Part shown: positions 8,519 through 18,148 of the stretch, in pieces
How positions within the stretch are numbered: the first letter of the stretch is position 1
Layout: each line of letters starts with the position of its first letter
Assembly: GCF_012843905.1 (NCBI RefSeq)
Contig: NZ_JABAGC010000012.1
Span: forward strand, 1-64,000
Direction: 5' to 3'
Origin: Clostridium sp. SM-530-WT-3G
GTDB taxonomy: Bacteria; Bacillota; Clostridia; Clostridiales; Clostridiaceae
Length of the DNA stretch: 64,000 nt
The notes under the pieces: generated by a model
Databases searched by the model: none
What the model was told of the DNA's origin: nothing
Seen by the model: only the letters and a program-made list of their open reading frames with translations
Position numbers and translations under genes: made by a program

Positions 8519-9169
8519 CTATAACAACATTTTTTGTTTTCTCATAATTTCAAATAATTCTTCAATAATTTTATCTACTTGCATTTCTGTAATATCTAAA
8601 AACTTAATACCACATACTTTATTTAAATCTTTATCTATTTCTACTCTTACTATTTGACCCTTTAAAAGCATTTCTAAATTTTTAACTTCTATTCTAATCA
8701 ATAAAATATCGTTTACCTTTACTTCTTCTTTAACAATTAATCTCATTCCACCACCACTCAAATCAACCATTAAAGCATTATTAAAAGGTATCCCATCTAT
8801 TTGCTTTTCATCACTAATATTAGTTATATTCTTATATTTTGTATCATTTAGAATATCTACTCTAAAATAATTTCTTCTTTGAATTCTTTTTATATTATAT
8901 GGAGAAGATAATTCATAGCATGGTATTGAATCTTCCAAAGCTTTTCTTATAGTTTCACTATTAAAACTGTAACATCTTCCTGTTTTAGAATATATATTAA
9001 TATCTAATTCTTCTCCTAGCTCTTTTAATAAATATTCACCCTCATAAATTGGTACAGCAATCTTAATATTATCATTTTCTTCATTAACATCTATAATTAG
9101 ACTTTTATATGCCTTGTCCCCCACAATAATTTCAACTCTCTCATTAACTTCTAACTCAAAACTGTTCAC
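8519..9169 (-). CDS. PilZ-domain flagellar brake protein (YcgR-like)
   Basis: This 216-residue protein binds cyclic di-GMP and is expected to slow or stop the motor. The N-terminal YcgR-type domain covers residues 1-90. The PilZ domain follows, with RIQRRNYFRVDI supplying the RxxxR motif and MVDLSGGGMRL supplying the D/NxSxxG motif, so the ligand site looks complete. It lies between the flhG and sigma-28 genes in the flagellar operon. I prefer GTG 9169, eight bases after GGAGG; a TTG one codon upstream would give only a 5-base spacer. It links motility to c-di-GMP, although no c-di-GMP riboswitch was recognised in the window. Confidence 0.85.
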   Translation of the reverse strand: MNSFELEVNERVEIIVGDKAYKSLIIDVNEENDNIKIAVPIYEGEYLLKELGEELDINIYSKTGRCYSFNSETIRKALEDSIPCYELSSPYNIKRIQRRNYFRVDILNDTKYKNITNISDEKQIDGIPFNNALMVDLSGGGMRLIVKEEVKVNDILLIRIEVKNLEMLLKGQIVRVEIDKDLNKVCGIKFLDITEMQVDKIIEELFEIMRKQKMLL

Positions 9170-9181
9170 CAAAGTTTCCTC

Positions 9182-10048
9182 CTATGAAAATAAATTAAAT
9201 AATCTTTTGAACAATCCCTTTGCTCCACCTGTGGAAGATATTTCTTCTCCCATTAATCTCATTGCAATGCTCTCAACACACCTTGATGCTTCACAATTAG
9301 GATATAATAGCACGAATGGTTTTTGTTGTCTTACGCTTTGTACTAATTTTTTATCATCTGCTATACAACCTAAATATTCTATTTTAATCTTTAAGAATTT
9401 ACTAACTGCTTTATTAAATTTGTTAAATGTCTCTATACCTTCTTCCGGCGTAAAAGCTTTATTAACTATTACTTTTGCTTTATCTTTAAGTTTAAAATAA
9501 TCAGTTGCTTTAATTAAACTATATGCATCTGTAAGAGATGTAGGTTCAGGTGTAGTAATTATTATCAACTCTTCAGAAGCTGATATAAATGAAAGAATAT
9601 CCTTATTTACCCCTGCACCTGTATCCATTAATATATAGTCAAATTCATCTAGCTGTTCAAGTTTTTCCAAGAAAGTACTTCTTTCTTCATCTGTAAGTTC
9701 TTCTATCTTATTAAGTCCAGTTCCCGCTGGAATTAAACTTACACCATTACTTCCTTGTATAATTATATCCTTTATTGTCAAATCAGTAAATATAATATCA
9801 AATATATTATTTTTTGGATATAATCCCATTAACACATCATCGTTACCCATTCCCAAATCCGCATCAAAAATCAAAACTTTTTTTCCTTTACTCTGAAGTA
9901 AAACACCTAAATTCACAACAAAATTACTTTTACCAACTCCACCTTTTCCTGATGTAACTGTTATTATTTTACTTCTTTTTTGATTAACGCTTACACTATT
10001 ATCATCTTTGTCAACTAATTTTCTCAATGAAGCTGCTTGATCTAGCAT
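9182..10048 (-). CDS. flhG: MinD/ParA-family ATPase FlhG (FleN, YlxH)
   Basis: This 288-residue P-loop ATPase controls flagellar number and position with FlhF. The deviant Walker A motif SGKGGVGKSN (about residues 33-42) is followed by the DADLGMGN switch region and the DTGAG motif, as in MinD-type proteins. The N-terminal LDQAASLRKL resembles the FlhG activator helix that stimulates the FlhF GTPase. It overlaps the 3' end of flhF by 7 nt, so translation is probably coupled. It is cytoplasmic and membrane-associating through a C-terminal amphipathic helix (LFKRLFNLF). This call is firm. Confidence 0.92.
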   Translation of the reverse strand: MLDQAASLRKLVDKDDNSVSVNQKRSKIITVTSGKGGVGKSNFVVNLGVLLQSKGKKVLIFDADLGMGNDDVLMGLYPKNNIFDIIFTDLTIKDIIIQGSNGVSLIPAGTGLNKIEELTDEERSTFLEKLEQLDEFDYILMDTGAGVNKDILSFISASEELIIITTPEPTSLTDAYSLIKATDYFKLKDKAKVIVNKAFTPEEGIETFNKFNKAVSKFLKIKIEYLGCIADDKKLVQSVRQQKPFVLLYPNCEASRCVESIAMRLMGEEISSTGGAKGLFKRLFNLFS

Positions 10049-11397
10049 AAAGTTTCCTCCCCTAGTATAAATCTAGCTAACTCTTCTTTTTCAGGAATTT
10101 TAATATCCTCTGGTACATTTTGTCCTACAGTAACAAAACTGATAGGCTTATTAGCTCTTTTAGCTATATTATATATAGACCCATACACTGTGGTCTCATC
10201 TAATTTAGTTATAATAACATTATCGTATCCCAAACCTGAATATCCATTTAATATATTTTTTATATCTCTATTCTTAGTTGTGGCACTTATCACCATATTA
10301 ACATAATCTGGTTCTGCCTTTTCTATAAATGCTCTCAACTCTGAAATCTGCATTGTATTTTTACTACTTCTACCAGTTGTATCAATTAATATAACATCAC
10401 AATCCGACATACATTTAATTGCTTCTTCCATTTCTTTAATAGTAATAACAACTTTAAATGGTATATTCATTATTTCAGCATAAGTTTTTAACTGTTCTAT
10501 TGCTCCAATTCTATATGTATCTATAGTTATTAACCCTACTTTTTTCTTATCAACTAATGCAAGTCTTCCTGCAAGCTTTGCTATAGTAGTTGTTTTACCA
10601 ACTCCCGTAGGCCCTACCAATGCTACTTTACCTTTAAAATTTCCTGTTGTAACTAATAGTTCTCTTTCAAAAATATCTCGTAAAATCTCTTTAATTTCCA
10701 GTTGTTGATCTTTATATTCATTTGTAACCTTAATTATATCTTCAAAAAATTCTTCGTCTATATCAAGTTCATCTAAAGTTTTTTTCAATTCACTTTCTAT
10801 TTCACTTTTATTAACCTCATGTGAAAAATCACTTTGAATATGCTTATTTTTATTTACTTCCTCTATTGAATTTGATTTATCTTCCATAACTTTATTAAGA
10901 AGATTTTTTAGTTCAACTACTTCATTATGAACCGATTCAATACTCAAATCATTATTATGTACGTTACTATTATTAGATATATTATTATGATTTATTTCAT
11001 TAATAATACCATTAGATATCTGAGTATTATTATTTCTTTCTTTTAAAGCATTATTATTATGTTCTGTTATCATACTATCTAAATTTGAAATTTTATTTTC
11101 TTTAGTTGCAGTAATTCCAGTTTCCATAAGTCTTTTTATGCTTTCTAGGGATTTTTTAAATTCTTCCTCATTATTAATAGTATTTTTCTTAGAAATTTTA
11201 TTATCATCTACTTTAGACTTACCTTCAGTACTTTCTACTGCGGCTGTAACTTCAATTAATTTCCCAGAAAATAAACCTTTAATACCAGGTTTTCTTACTT
11301 TTCTTTGACTTATAATTATGGCATCTTTACCTAACTCATACTTGATTCTCGTCATTGCTTCATTTACACTTTTTACAATATACCTTTTTATGACCAT
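10042..11397 (-). CDS. flhF: SRP-type GTPase FlhF
   Basis: This is the signal-recognition-particle family GTPase that sets the site of flagellar assembly. It has 451 residues: an N-terminal basic B domain (VIKRYIVKSVNEAMTRIKYELG), a long low-complexity asparagine/serine-rich linker (about residues 75-200), an N domain, and a G domain. G1 is GPTGVGKTTT, and it is followed by DTYRIGA, DTTGR and TKLDE. The linker is unusually Asn-rich and codon-poor, a common feature in AT-rich clostridia. The ATG overlaps the flhA stop codon by one base (TAATG). FlhG is encoded directly downstream, so the regulator pair stays together. Confidence 0.93.
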   Translation of the reverse strand: MVIKRYIVKSVNEAMTRIKYELGKDAIIISQRKVRKPGIKGLFSGKLIEVTAAVESTEGKSKVDDNKISKKNTINNEEEFKKSLESIKRLMETGITATKENKISNLDSMITEHNNNALKERNNNTQISNGIINEINHNNISNNSNVHNNDLSIESVHNEVVELKNLLNKVMEDKSNSIEEVNKNKHIQSDFSHEVNKSEIESELKKTLDELDIDEEFFEDIIKVTNEYKDQQLEIKEILRDIFERELLVTTGNFKGKVALVGPTGVGKTTTIAKLAGRLALVDKKKVGLITIDTYRIGAIEQLKTYAEIMNIPFKVVITIKEMEEAIKCMSDCDVILIDTTGRSSKNTMQISELRAFIEKAEPDYVNMVISATTKNRDIKNILNGYSGLGYDNVIITKLDETTVYGSIYNIAKRANKPISFVTVGQNVPEDIKIPEKEELARFILGEETLC

Positions 11398-13460
11398 TAT
11401 ATTGTTACAACTCCTTCACTATTTATTTGAACATCATTTGGTACTTCATTTAATGAAATAACCATGATTTGTGGAAATACCATTTCTATTAACTTTCTAA
11501 ATACTGGTCTAATATTTGGTGAAACCAATATAATTGGTTGGTTATTATAAAAATATACACTTTCTACAGTGTCTTTAATTCCACTAAGTATTTTAGTTGT
11601 TGTATCAGGATCAACAGTTGGGAATGATCCATGAGGCGACTTCTGTACATTAGCGCCAACAATTTCTTCTATCTGAGGATCAAGTGTAACTACAGTAATT
11701 GTTTTATTTTCATCAACTACTTGGTTGCATATAGTTCTTGATAGTGCAAACCTAACATACTCAGTAAGTAGTTCTAAATCTCTAGTATTTCTTGAATTAT
11801 CAGCTAAAGACTCCATTATTGTCACAATATCTTTTATTGGAACTTTTTCTCTTAATAAATTTTGTAATACTTTTTGTAATTCACCTATAGTAAGTAAATC
11901 TGGAATAAGTTCTTCAACAACTGCACTATACTTTTCTTTAGCATTATCAACAATAAGCTTAACTTCCTGTCTTCCAAGTAGTTCATAAGAGTGAAGCTTA
12001 ATTGTCTCAGTCAAGTGAGTTACCATAACTGTTGTTGGATCTACAACTGTAAATCCTTTAATTTCAGCATCTTCTCTCTGATCCTTATTTATCCATACTG
12101 CTGGAAGTCCAAAAGTAGGTTCTATTGTCTTAATTCCAGGCATATCTGAGTTTTCTCCTGTTGGATCCATACATAATAGCATACTTGGCATAAGCTCAGA
12201 GGATACAACTTTTGTCCCTCTTATTTTTATAACATATTCATTAGTTTTAAGCTGAAGATTATCTCTAATTCTTATAGGTTGTACTACAATTCCCATTTCA
12301 ATTGCACATTGTCTTCTTACTGATGCAATTCTTTGAAGAAGATCTCCCCCACTACTTTCATCAGCTAAAGGTATAAGACCATATCCTATTTCTACTTCCA
12401 TAGCCTCAACAGAAATAAGATTCATAACATTTTCAGGTTCTTTTCTTTCCTGCTCTATTATTTGTTCTTCTTCTGAAATAACTTCTTCAACATTCTTAGA
12501 AGCTTCATCTTTATATAAAAGATAAGTTAATGTTCCCATTGCTATAGATGCAATAAAAAATGGTATTTTAGGCATATTAGGTATTATCCCTAGGAATAAC
12601 ATGATAGCACTTGCTACACCTGTAGCAACCGGGAATGCTGTTAATTGCTTTGATAAAGTTTCTCCAAAATTTTCAGCGTTCCCTGAACGAGTTACAAGTA
12701 TACCTGATGCTGTAGATATTAAAAGTGCTGGAACTTGGCTTACAAGCCCATCACCAACTGTAAGTCTTGTATATGTTTCAGCAGCTTCTCCTGCATTCAT
12801 TCCATTAAATAATATACCAATTATTATTCCACCTATTATATTAATAATTGTTACAATTATTCCTGCTATAGCATCACCCTTTACAAACTTAGATGCACCA
12901 TCCATTGCTCCATAAAAATCTGCTTCTGCCTGAAGGTCTTGTCTTCTTTTTCTTGCTGTAGCTTCATCAATCATACCAGAGTTTAAATCTGCATCTATAC
13001 TCATTTGCTTACCTGGCATAGCATCAAGAGTAAATCTTGCAGATACTTCAGATACTCTTCCTGCACCATTTGTAATAACCATAAACTGAATGATTACTAT
13101 GATAAGAAATATAATAATACCAACCACATAATTTCCACGTATAACAAAATTACCGAAAGCAGAAACTATAGTACCCGCATCAGCTTCAGTAAGTATTAAT
13201 CTTGTAGATGATATATTTAATCCCAATCTAAACAATGTAGTTACAAGCAGTAATGTAGGAAATACTGATAATTGTAATACATTAGTTGTAAACATAGTAA
13301 TAAGAATTATAACTATAGATATAGTTATATTTAAGGCTAAAAGCAAATCAAGCATAAACTTAGGTAAAGGAATAATAATCATAAGAACTATTCCTATAAC
13401 TCCAAAAGCTATTATAACATCTAAATTAGCTTTTAAACTAAAGCCCTTGTCTCTGAACAT
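11397..13460 (-). CDS. flhA: Flagellar export gate protein FlhA
   Basis: This is the largest export-gate component, 687 residues from ATG 13460. Eight N-terminal membrane helices cover about residues 1-320. They include the conserved FHIPEP-type region LDAMPGKQMSIDADLNSG and the ARKRRQDLQAEADFYGAMDGA loop. The C-terminal cytoplasmic domain that docks chaperone-substrate complexes follows. A longer reading from GTG 13472 is less likely because that codon overlaps the AAAAGGG ribosome binding site. A 156-nt gap with a possible internal promoter separates it from the fliR-flhB gene, and it overlaps flhF by one base. It works with the FliPQR/FlhB pore encoded just upstream. Confidence 0.94.
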   Translation of the reverse strand: MFRDKGFSLKANLDVIIAFGVIGIVLMIIIPLPKFMLDLLLALNITISIVIILITMFTTNVLQLSVFPTLLLVTTLFRLGLNISSTRLILTEADAGTIVSAFGNFVIRGNYVVGIIIFLIIVIIQFMVITNGAGRVSEVSARFTLDAMPGKQMSIDADLNSGMIDEATARKRRQDLQAEADFYGAMDGASKFVKGDAIAGIIVTIINIIGGIIIGILFNGMNAGEAAETYTRLTVGDGLVSQVPALLISTASGILVTRSGNAENFGETLSKQLTAFPVATGVASAIMLFLGIIPNMPKIPFFIASIAMGTLTYLLYKDEASKNVEEVISEEEQIIEQERKEPENVMNLISVEAMEVEIGYGLIPLADESSGGDLLQRIASVRRQCAIEMGIVVQPIRIRDNLQLKTNEYVIKIRGTKVVSSELMPSMLLCMDPTGENSDMPGIKTIEPTFGLPAVWINKDQREDAEIKGFTVVDPTTVMVTHLTETIKLHSYELLGRQEVKLIVDNAKEKYSAVVEELIPDLLTIGELQKVLQNLLREKVPIKDIVTIMESLADNSRNTRDLELLTEYVRFALSRTICNQVVDENKTITVVTLDPQIEEIVGANVQKSPHGSFPTVDPDTTTKILSGIKDTVESVYFYNNQPIILVSPNIRPVFRKLIEMVFPQIMVISLNEVPNDVQINSEGVVTI

Positions 13461-13559
13461 AAATTCACACACCCTTTTAACAAATTTAACATTTGATATT
13501 AAATCAATATGTTTTCTTCATATGTTTAAATAAATATTTATTTAATTTAGTTATCCCTT

Positions 13560-13565
13560 ATTGTA
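13560..13565 (-). promoter_or_regulatory. Possible internal extended -10 promoter before flhA
   Basis: On the minus strand, TGG is followed by TACAAT about 100 nt before flhA, in the largest gap of this part of the operon (13473-13616). The -35 is poor. The rest of the gap is AT-rich, with one small AAATAAATATTTATTT palindrome. Confidence 0.35.
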
Positions 13566-13616
13566 CCATATATCCCCAATATTAAGATTATTTATTTCAT
13601 ATAAAGTAGTAAAGCA

Positions 13617-15461
13617 TTATTTATTCTCTTTTAATTTCATTACTACTGCAAGTATTTCAGCTACTCCCTGGTATAGTTCATGAGGTATTTCCTGATCTAC
13701 TTCTACCATATCATACATCATTCTCGCTAGTGGTTTGTTTTCCACTATAGGAACATCCTTATCTTTTGCTAAACTTTTTATTTTTAAAGCAAGGTAATCA
13801 GCACCTTTTGCCACTACTTTAGGAGCTTCCATATCTTTTCCTTCTTCATATTTCAATGCAATAGCTAAGTGAGTCGGATTTGTTATAACAACAGTAGCAT
13901 CTGCAACTGACTGCATCATTCTCTGCCTACTCATTTCTCTTTGCTTTTGCTTTATTTTTCCTTTAATATTTGGATCCCCTTCTTGTTGTTTATATTCTTC
14001 TTTTACTTCTTGCTTTGTCATTTTTAATTCTTTATCGTGCATTCTTACTTGCATAAAATAATCTATAGCTGCTATTATTACAAGTACTAGACATATCTTT
14101 TTAAATATCCCTAATACTAGATCTTTAATTTCTACTCCTACAGTAGGCAAATATAGATTTGACATAGATGCTATATTTTCATAATTTGAATAGATATATT
14201 TGTATGCAATTATCGTAACAATGATTATTACTATAAGATTTTTACACAAGTCAATTAATTTCCTTTTAGATATCATGTTTTTAAAACCTGATAAAGGATT
14301 TAATTTACCAAAAGAAGGTTTTAAAGGTTCACCAGTTATTATAAATCCAGTCTGAAGTAAACTTGCTACAATTCCACCAATCATTATAGGTAATGCTATT
14401 GGTAATAATGCTATTGCAATTTTTAATACAACTGTTATCATTATACTAAATAATGATAATTTATCAAAATTATTTATCCTAGGAAGCTGTAAAAAATAAA
14501 TTATAACTTCTCTAAAATTATTTATTATCATATCCCAAAAAATCGATAATGCAAGAGTGCATACAATCATTGTTACTGCAACACTAACTTCTTTACTTCT
14601 TGCAATTTGTCCTTTTTTTCTAGCGTCAGATTTCTTCTTTGGAGTAGCCTCCTCTGTTTTATCATCACTAGCAAAGATAAATACCATTGGTGCTAAAGGT
14701 ATAAGTTTGACTAGCTTTTCCATTATACCCTGCAGATTATATATAGCCGTACCTATTAAATTAATCATTATAGGTAATATAATTAAATATGTTACAAAAG
14801 CTAAAACATTTTTTATTGGCATTCCTAAAATCATCACAGGAATTGTAGGTATTGTTCTTGAAATTAACCCTAGGCAAATATCTGTAATTACTATTATTAT
14901 AACTACTGGAATAGCTATTTTTACTCCTAACATAAAATACTGTATTATAGTATTTATTACATCCATAGTTGTTTCTTGATATACTATTGTTCTACCTAAA
15001 GGAACAATTTCTATACTTTCAACTATTAATTTAATAACTAATCTTTGTCCACCTATTATAAAGAAAAAAACAATCCCTATAAAATATGATAAATTTCCAA
15101 GCAGAGTAGAAGACATATTTGTAGCTGGGTCAAAAACACTTACCATTGAAAAACCAGCATGTAAATCCATCCATCCCCCTGCAAATTTTGCTACTTGAAA
15201 AATCAAATTAGTTATATATCCCAAAATTAACCCTGTCATTACTTCACTTACTGCATAAAAAACAAGCATATAATTATTATCAATACTTAATAAATTATTA
15301 TAGTCAACACTTGAAACTATACCGTAAGACACTATAAGTGAAAATGCACCTTTAAATATTCCTGGGGTTCCACTAGGGAAAAATATCTGTGTTGCAAATA
15401 AATATGATGTTATTCTTAAAAATATTAAGAATAAGGCAAGAAAGTAGGCTACGTCTACCAC
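13617..15461 (-). CDS. fliR-flhB: Fused flagellar export proteins FliR-FlhB
   Basis: This is one 614-residue polypeptide. Residues 1 to about 250 are FliR, with six membrane helices. From about residue 265 (DDKTEEATPKKKSDARKKGQ) it is FlhB: four helices, then the cytoplasmic substrate-specificity switch domain. The autocleavage motif NPTH is intact at Asn528. Cleavage there changes export from rod/hook to filament substrates. In most bacteria the two are separate genes; this fusion is known in several clostridia and fits the idea that FlhB wraps the FliPQR pore. The gene follows fliQ by 14 nt. No frameshift artefact is needed, because the linker is continuous and conserved in style. Confidence 0.94.
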   Translation of the reverse strand: MVDVAYFLALFLIFLRITSYLFATQIFFPSGTPGIFKGAFSLIVSYGIVSSVDYNNLLSIDNNYMLVFYAVSEVMTGLILGYITNLIFQVAKFAGGWMDLHAGFSMVSVFDPATNMSSTLLGNLSYFIGIVFFFIIGGQRLVIKLIVESIEIVPLGRTIVYQETTMDVINTIIQYFMLGVKIAIPVVIIIVITDICLGLISRTIPTIPVMILGMPIKNVLAFVTYLIILPIMINLIGTAIYNLQGIMEKLVKLIPLAPMVFIFASDDKTEEATPKKKSDARKKGQIARSKEVSVAVTMIVCTLALSIFWDMIINNFREVIIYFLQLPRINNFDKLSLFSIMITVVLKIAIALLPIALPIMIGGIVASLLQTGFIITGEPLKPSFGKLNPLSGFKNMISKRKLIDLCKNLIVIIIVTIIAYKYIYSNYENIASMSNLYLPTVGVEIKDLVLGIFKKICLVLVIIAAIDYFMQVRMHDKELKMTKQEVKEEYKQQEGDPNIKGKIKQKQREMSRQRMMQSVADATVVITNPTHLAIALKYEEGKDMEAPKVVAKGADYLALKIKSLAKDKDVPIVENKPLARMMYDMVEVDQEIPHELYQGVAEILAVVMKLKENK

Positions 15462-15475
15462 TTTATCCTACCTCC

Positions 15476-15745
15476 TTACGTTGTAATTCTTGAAATAATA
15501 TCAAATATTCTATTTGTATATGATATAAGCATTTCAAGCATCCAATTTCCAAGTAATAATCCAACTACTGCAGCAGCAATCAATTTAGGAATGAATGTAA
15601 GAGTCTGTTCTTGAATCTGTGTTGCTGCTTGAATTATACTTATAACTAACCCTAATATAAGTACTACAATCAATATAGGAGCTCCTATCTTCATTGCTGT
15701 AATTATTGTATCTTTTACTACACTATTTAGCATTATCTGGCTCAT
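15476..15745 (-). CDS. fliQ: Flagellar export pore protein FliQ
   Basis: This 89-residue protein consists of two hydrophobic hairpin helices (about residues 17-37 and 50-75), the standard FliQ size and layout. The motif ATQIQEQTLTFIPKL between the helices is highly characteristic of FliQ. It assembles with FliP and FliR into the helical core of the flagellar type III export gate in the cytoplasmic membrane. The ATG is preceded by GAGGTGATATAGG. It lies 6 nt after fliP and 14 nt before the fused fliR-flhB, which preserves the usual P-Q-R-B order. Confidence 0.94.
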   Translation of the reverse strand: MSQIMLNSVVKDTIITAMKIGAPILIVVLILGLVISIIQAATQIQEQTLTFIPKLIAAAVVGLLLGNWMLEMLISYTNRIFDIISRITT

Positions 15746-15751
15746 CCTATA

Positions 15752-16537
15752 TCACCTCATAAAACTTTTTATTAATGATTCAACTAATATATGCCATCCA
15801 TTAACCATAACAAACAAAATAAGTTTAAACGGAAGTGATACTGTTGTTGGTGGTAACATCATCATTCCCATAGACATTAACACACTTGACACTACCATAT
15901 CAATGACTAAAAATGGTAGATAAATTAAAAAACCTATTTTAAAAGCTGTATTTAATTCACTTATGGCGAATGCTGGTATTAACGAAGTAAATGGGACATC
16001 CTTAGCTTCTCCAAGAGTTGATTTATCTACATTATTTATTTCCACAAATAACTCTAAATCATTTTGATTAGTTTGTTTAGCCATAAACTCCTTTAAAGGC
16101 TTTGATATTTCATCTATAGCCTGTTCCTGCGTAATCTTATTCTCTAAATATGGTTTAATTCCATTTGTATTCATTTCAGAATACACAGGCTGCATTATAA
16201 ATAATGTTAAAAATATAGCTAGTCCAGTTAATATTTGATTTGGTATTGCTTGAGTAACTCCAATTGCTGTTTTAAGAAAAGAAAATACTACTATAATTCT
16301 TGTAAAACTTGTTACCATTATTACTATCGAAGGTAATAGTGCTAAAATAGTGAAAAATATAAGTATCTTTATATTATTTACATAATCCTTTGGAGTATCC
16401 GTACCATTTCCAAAAGAAATATTTAGTTGTGGAATATCAGTTGTAGTCGGTGCAGCATATGCACTTATAGACCAGAACATCATAACTATGAAAGTTACTA
16501 AAAATGTAACTATTATTTTTCTTTTATTTTTCTTCAT
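15752..16537 (-). CDS. fliP: Flagellar export pore protein FliP
   Basis: This 261-residue protein has an N-terminal signal sequence (residues 1-29, KKNKRKIIVTFLVTFIVMMFWSISAYA). A periplasm-type loop and four membrane helices follow. The SFTRIIVVFSFLKTAIGVTQ and NQILTGLAIFLTLFIM segments are FliP signatures, and the C-terminal LPPTTVSLPFKLILFVMVNGWHIL is also typical. It forms the pore ring of the export gate with FliQ and FliR. The start overlaps the end of fliO by 14 nt, so the two genes are likely translationally coupled. Confidence 0.95.
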   Translation of the reverse strand: MKKNKRKIIVTFLVTFIVMMFWSISAYAAPTTTDIPQLNISFGNGTDTPKDYVNNIKILIFFTILALLPSIVIMVTSFTRIIVVFSFLKTAIGVTQAIPNQILTGLAIFLTLFIMQPVYSEMNTNGIKPYLENKITQEQAIDEISKPLKEFMAKQTNQNDLELFVEINNVDKSTLGEAKDVPFTSLIPAFAISELNTAFKIGFLIYLPFLVIDMVVSSVLMSMGMMMLPPTTVSLPFKLILFVMVNGWHILVESLIKSFMR

Positions 16538-16925
16538 TGGTTTCTTCCTTTGATTTTATTTTTTTAAATACTTTCAAAGCGTTATCTTTTGAAAAAGAAA
16601 TTAATTTATTATATCCGTCTAAAACTTCCTCATTATATAACCTTTTATTCTCTTCAATTTCTTTAATTTCTTCTTCAGATAATTCTGATAGCTTCTCTAT
16701 ATGCCCTGCTGTACTAGCTACTACATATCCCTTTTTTCCAGTTTTAATAACTAATATGGAATTTTCTTTTGTAATCTGAGTTCGTTCCAGCACTTTCACA
16801 TATTTATTTTTATTTATACCATTAACTTTATTTCCTAATATTTTGTAGCTTAAAAACATTATTCCAAGAGTTATTGCCAAGGCAATAATTAATTGCATAA
16901 TCATTTTAAAAAATTCAAAATTCAT
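16524..16925 (-). CDS. fliO: Flagellar biosynthesis protein FliO/FliZ family
   Basis: This 133-residue protein has one N-terminal membrane helix (MIMQLIIALAITLGIMFLSY, about residues 8-27) and a short cytoplasmic domain containing KVLERTQITKENSILVIKTGKKGYVV. That domain matches the FliO/FliZ pattern of a small beta-rich region followed by a charged helix. In the family, FliO helps assemble FliP during gate formation. Its position directly before fliP, with a 14-nt overlap, supports the call. It begins 10 nt after fliL. Confidence 0.85.
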   Translation of the reverse strand: MNFEFFKMIMQLIIALAITLGIMFLSYKILGNKVNGINKNKYVKVLERTQITKENSILVIKTGKKGYVVASTAGHIEKLSELSEEEIKEIEENKRLYNEEVLDGYNKLISFSKDNALKVFKKIKSKEETNEEK

Positions 16926-16934
16926 TTTTCTTCC

Positions 16935-17408
16935 TTATTGTACTATCATATTTTTAAATCTTATATCGTTAATTTTTCCTTTTAGAAGTTCTTTATTAAT
17001 TGCAACTATTAATTCTTCTTTTATTTTTTCTTTATTATTAATATCATTTATGTACTCTGCTTTTTGCCCTTTAAAGTAAAATATAATTGCATCTCTAATA
17101 ACTACAGAATTATTTGCAAGTTCATCTGGTAGTTTTTTATCGTCTTTATCATATCCTAAAGAAATTTCACCTTTAAAATATCTTTTTCCACCTTCATCAG
17201 CAAGATTTATGGTAAACTCTTCCAAATCAACATATGTTTGTTCTTTTATTACTGGCTGAGCAGATACATTCTTATTAGTCTTCATAAACAAATATACCCC
17301 TCCAAAACTTGCAGCACCTAACACTATAAGTCCTAAAATAAATAAGACTATCATCAATCCCTTACCGCTTTTTTCCGCTTTTTCTTCTTTATCTTTACTT
17401 TTAGCCAT
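16935..17408 (-). CDS. fliL: Flagellar basal body-associated protein FliL
   Basis: FliL associates with stators around the motor and supports torque. The protein is 157 residues from ATG 17408, which has GAGGAG eight bases upstream; a GTG three codons earlier would overlap that site. It has a lysine-rich cytoplasmic tip, one membrane helix (GLMIVLFILGLIVLGAASFGGVYLFM, about residues 18-43) and the FliL domain with VDLEEFTINLADEGGKRYFKGEISLGYD. The call is supported by its place directly after motA-motB, with the motB stop codon 3 nt before its ATG. Confidence 0.92.
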   Translation of the reverse strand: MAKSKDKEEKAEKSGKGLMIVLFILGLIVLGAASFGGVYLFMKTNKNVSAQPVIKEQTYVDLEEFTINLADEGGKRYFKGEISLGYDKDDKKLPDELANNSVVIRDAIIFYFKGQKAEYINDINNKEKIKEELIVAINKELLKGKINDIRFKNMIVQ

Positions 17409-17413
17409 TACTA

Positions 17414-18145
17414 TCACTCCTCATTATTCTCAATTAAAATATTTACCCTTCTATTTTGTGCTCTGTTTTCCTCAGTGCTATTATCTACCTTTGGCTTGTA
17501 TTCTCCATATCCCGCTGCTCTGAACCTTTTAGGATCTTGATTCTTTACTTCTGTAAAATATCTTAATACATTTGTAGCTCTCATTGAAGATAAATCCCAA
17601 TTATCTCTATATTTATCATTATGTATAGGAACATTATCTGTATGCCCTTCGATATCAATTGAATTTGGAATATTCGATATAATTGTATTAATTTTATCTA
17701 ATATTTCATTACTATTTGCCTTTAAATCTGCCTGACCTGATTCAAATAATATATTATCCTTTAATTGTAATACCACACCTGTATCATTTTCTGCTAAATC
17801 TATTACATTATCCAAATTATTTTCTTCTATAAATTTTTTTATATTTTGATACATTGCCTCAGCTTCTGCACTTTCACCTTGGTCAATGCCATTATCAACT
17901 TTTGATTCTCCACCAATTATAGGTTGACTTCCTTGATACATGTCATATTGTAAAATGCTATCAGCTGCTTTTCCACTTAATACAGAAAACGCTTGTGAAA
18001 TAGCTTGTACCTTTGCTTCATCAACACTAGACATGGAATATAATAAAACAAATAATGTCATAAGTAATGTTACCATATCAGAATATGTACCTAACCATTC
18101 ACTCCCTGTTGGGCCACCGCCTTCTTCCTTCTTTTTCCTAGCCAT
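17414..18145 (-). CDS. motB: Flagellar motor stator protein MotB
   Basis: This 243-residue stator subunit couples ion flow to rotation. One N-terminal membrane helix contains the ion-binding Asp23 in YSDMVTLLMTLFVLLYSMSS, preceded by the plug-like segment. The C-terminal OmpA-like peptidoglycan-binding domain has FESGQADLKANSNEILD and IEGHTDNVP. I could not decide H+ versus Na+ use from the sequence. The gene follows motA by 3 nt and is followed at once by fliL, so stator and stator-associated genes sit inside the export and hook operon rather than in a separate unit. Confidence 0.94.
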   Translation of the reverse strand: MARKKKEEGGGPTGSEWLGTYSDMVTLLMTLFVLLYSMSSVDEAKVQAISQAFSVLSGKAADSILQYDMYQGSQPIIGGESKVDNGIDQGESAEAEAMYQNIKKFIEENNLDNVIDLAENDTGVVLQLKDNILFESGQADLKANSNEILDKINTIISNIPNSIDIEGHTDNVPIHNDKYRDNWDLSSMRATNVLRYFTEVKNQDPKRFRAAGYGEYKPKVDNSTEENRAQNRRVNILIENNEE

Positions 18146-18148
18146 ATA

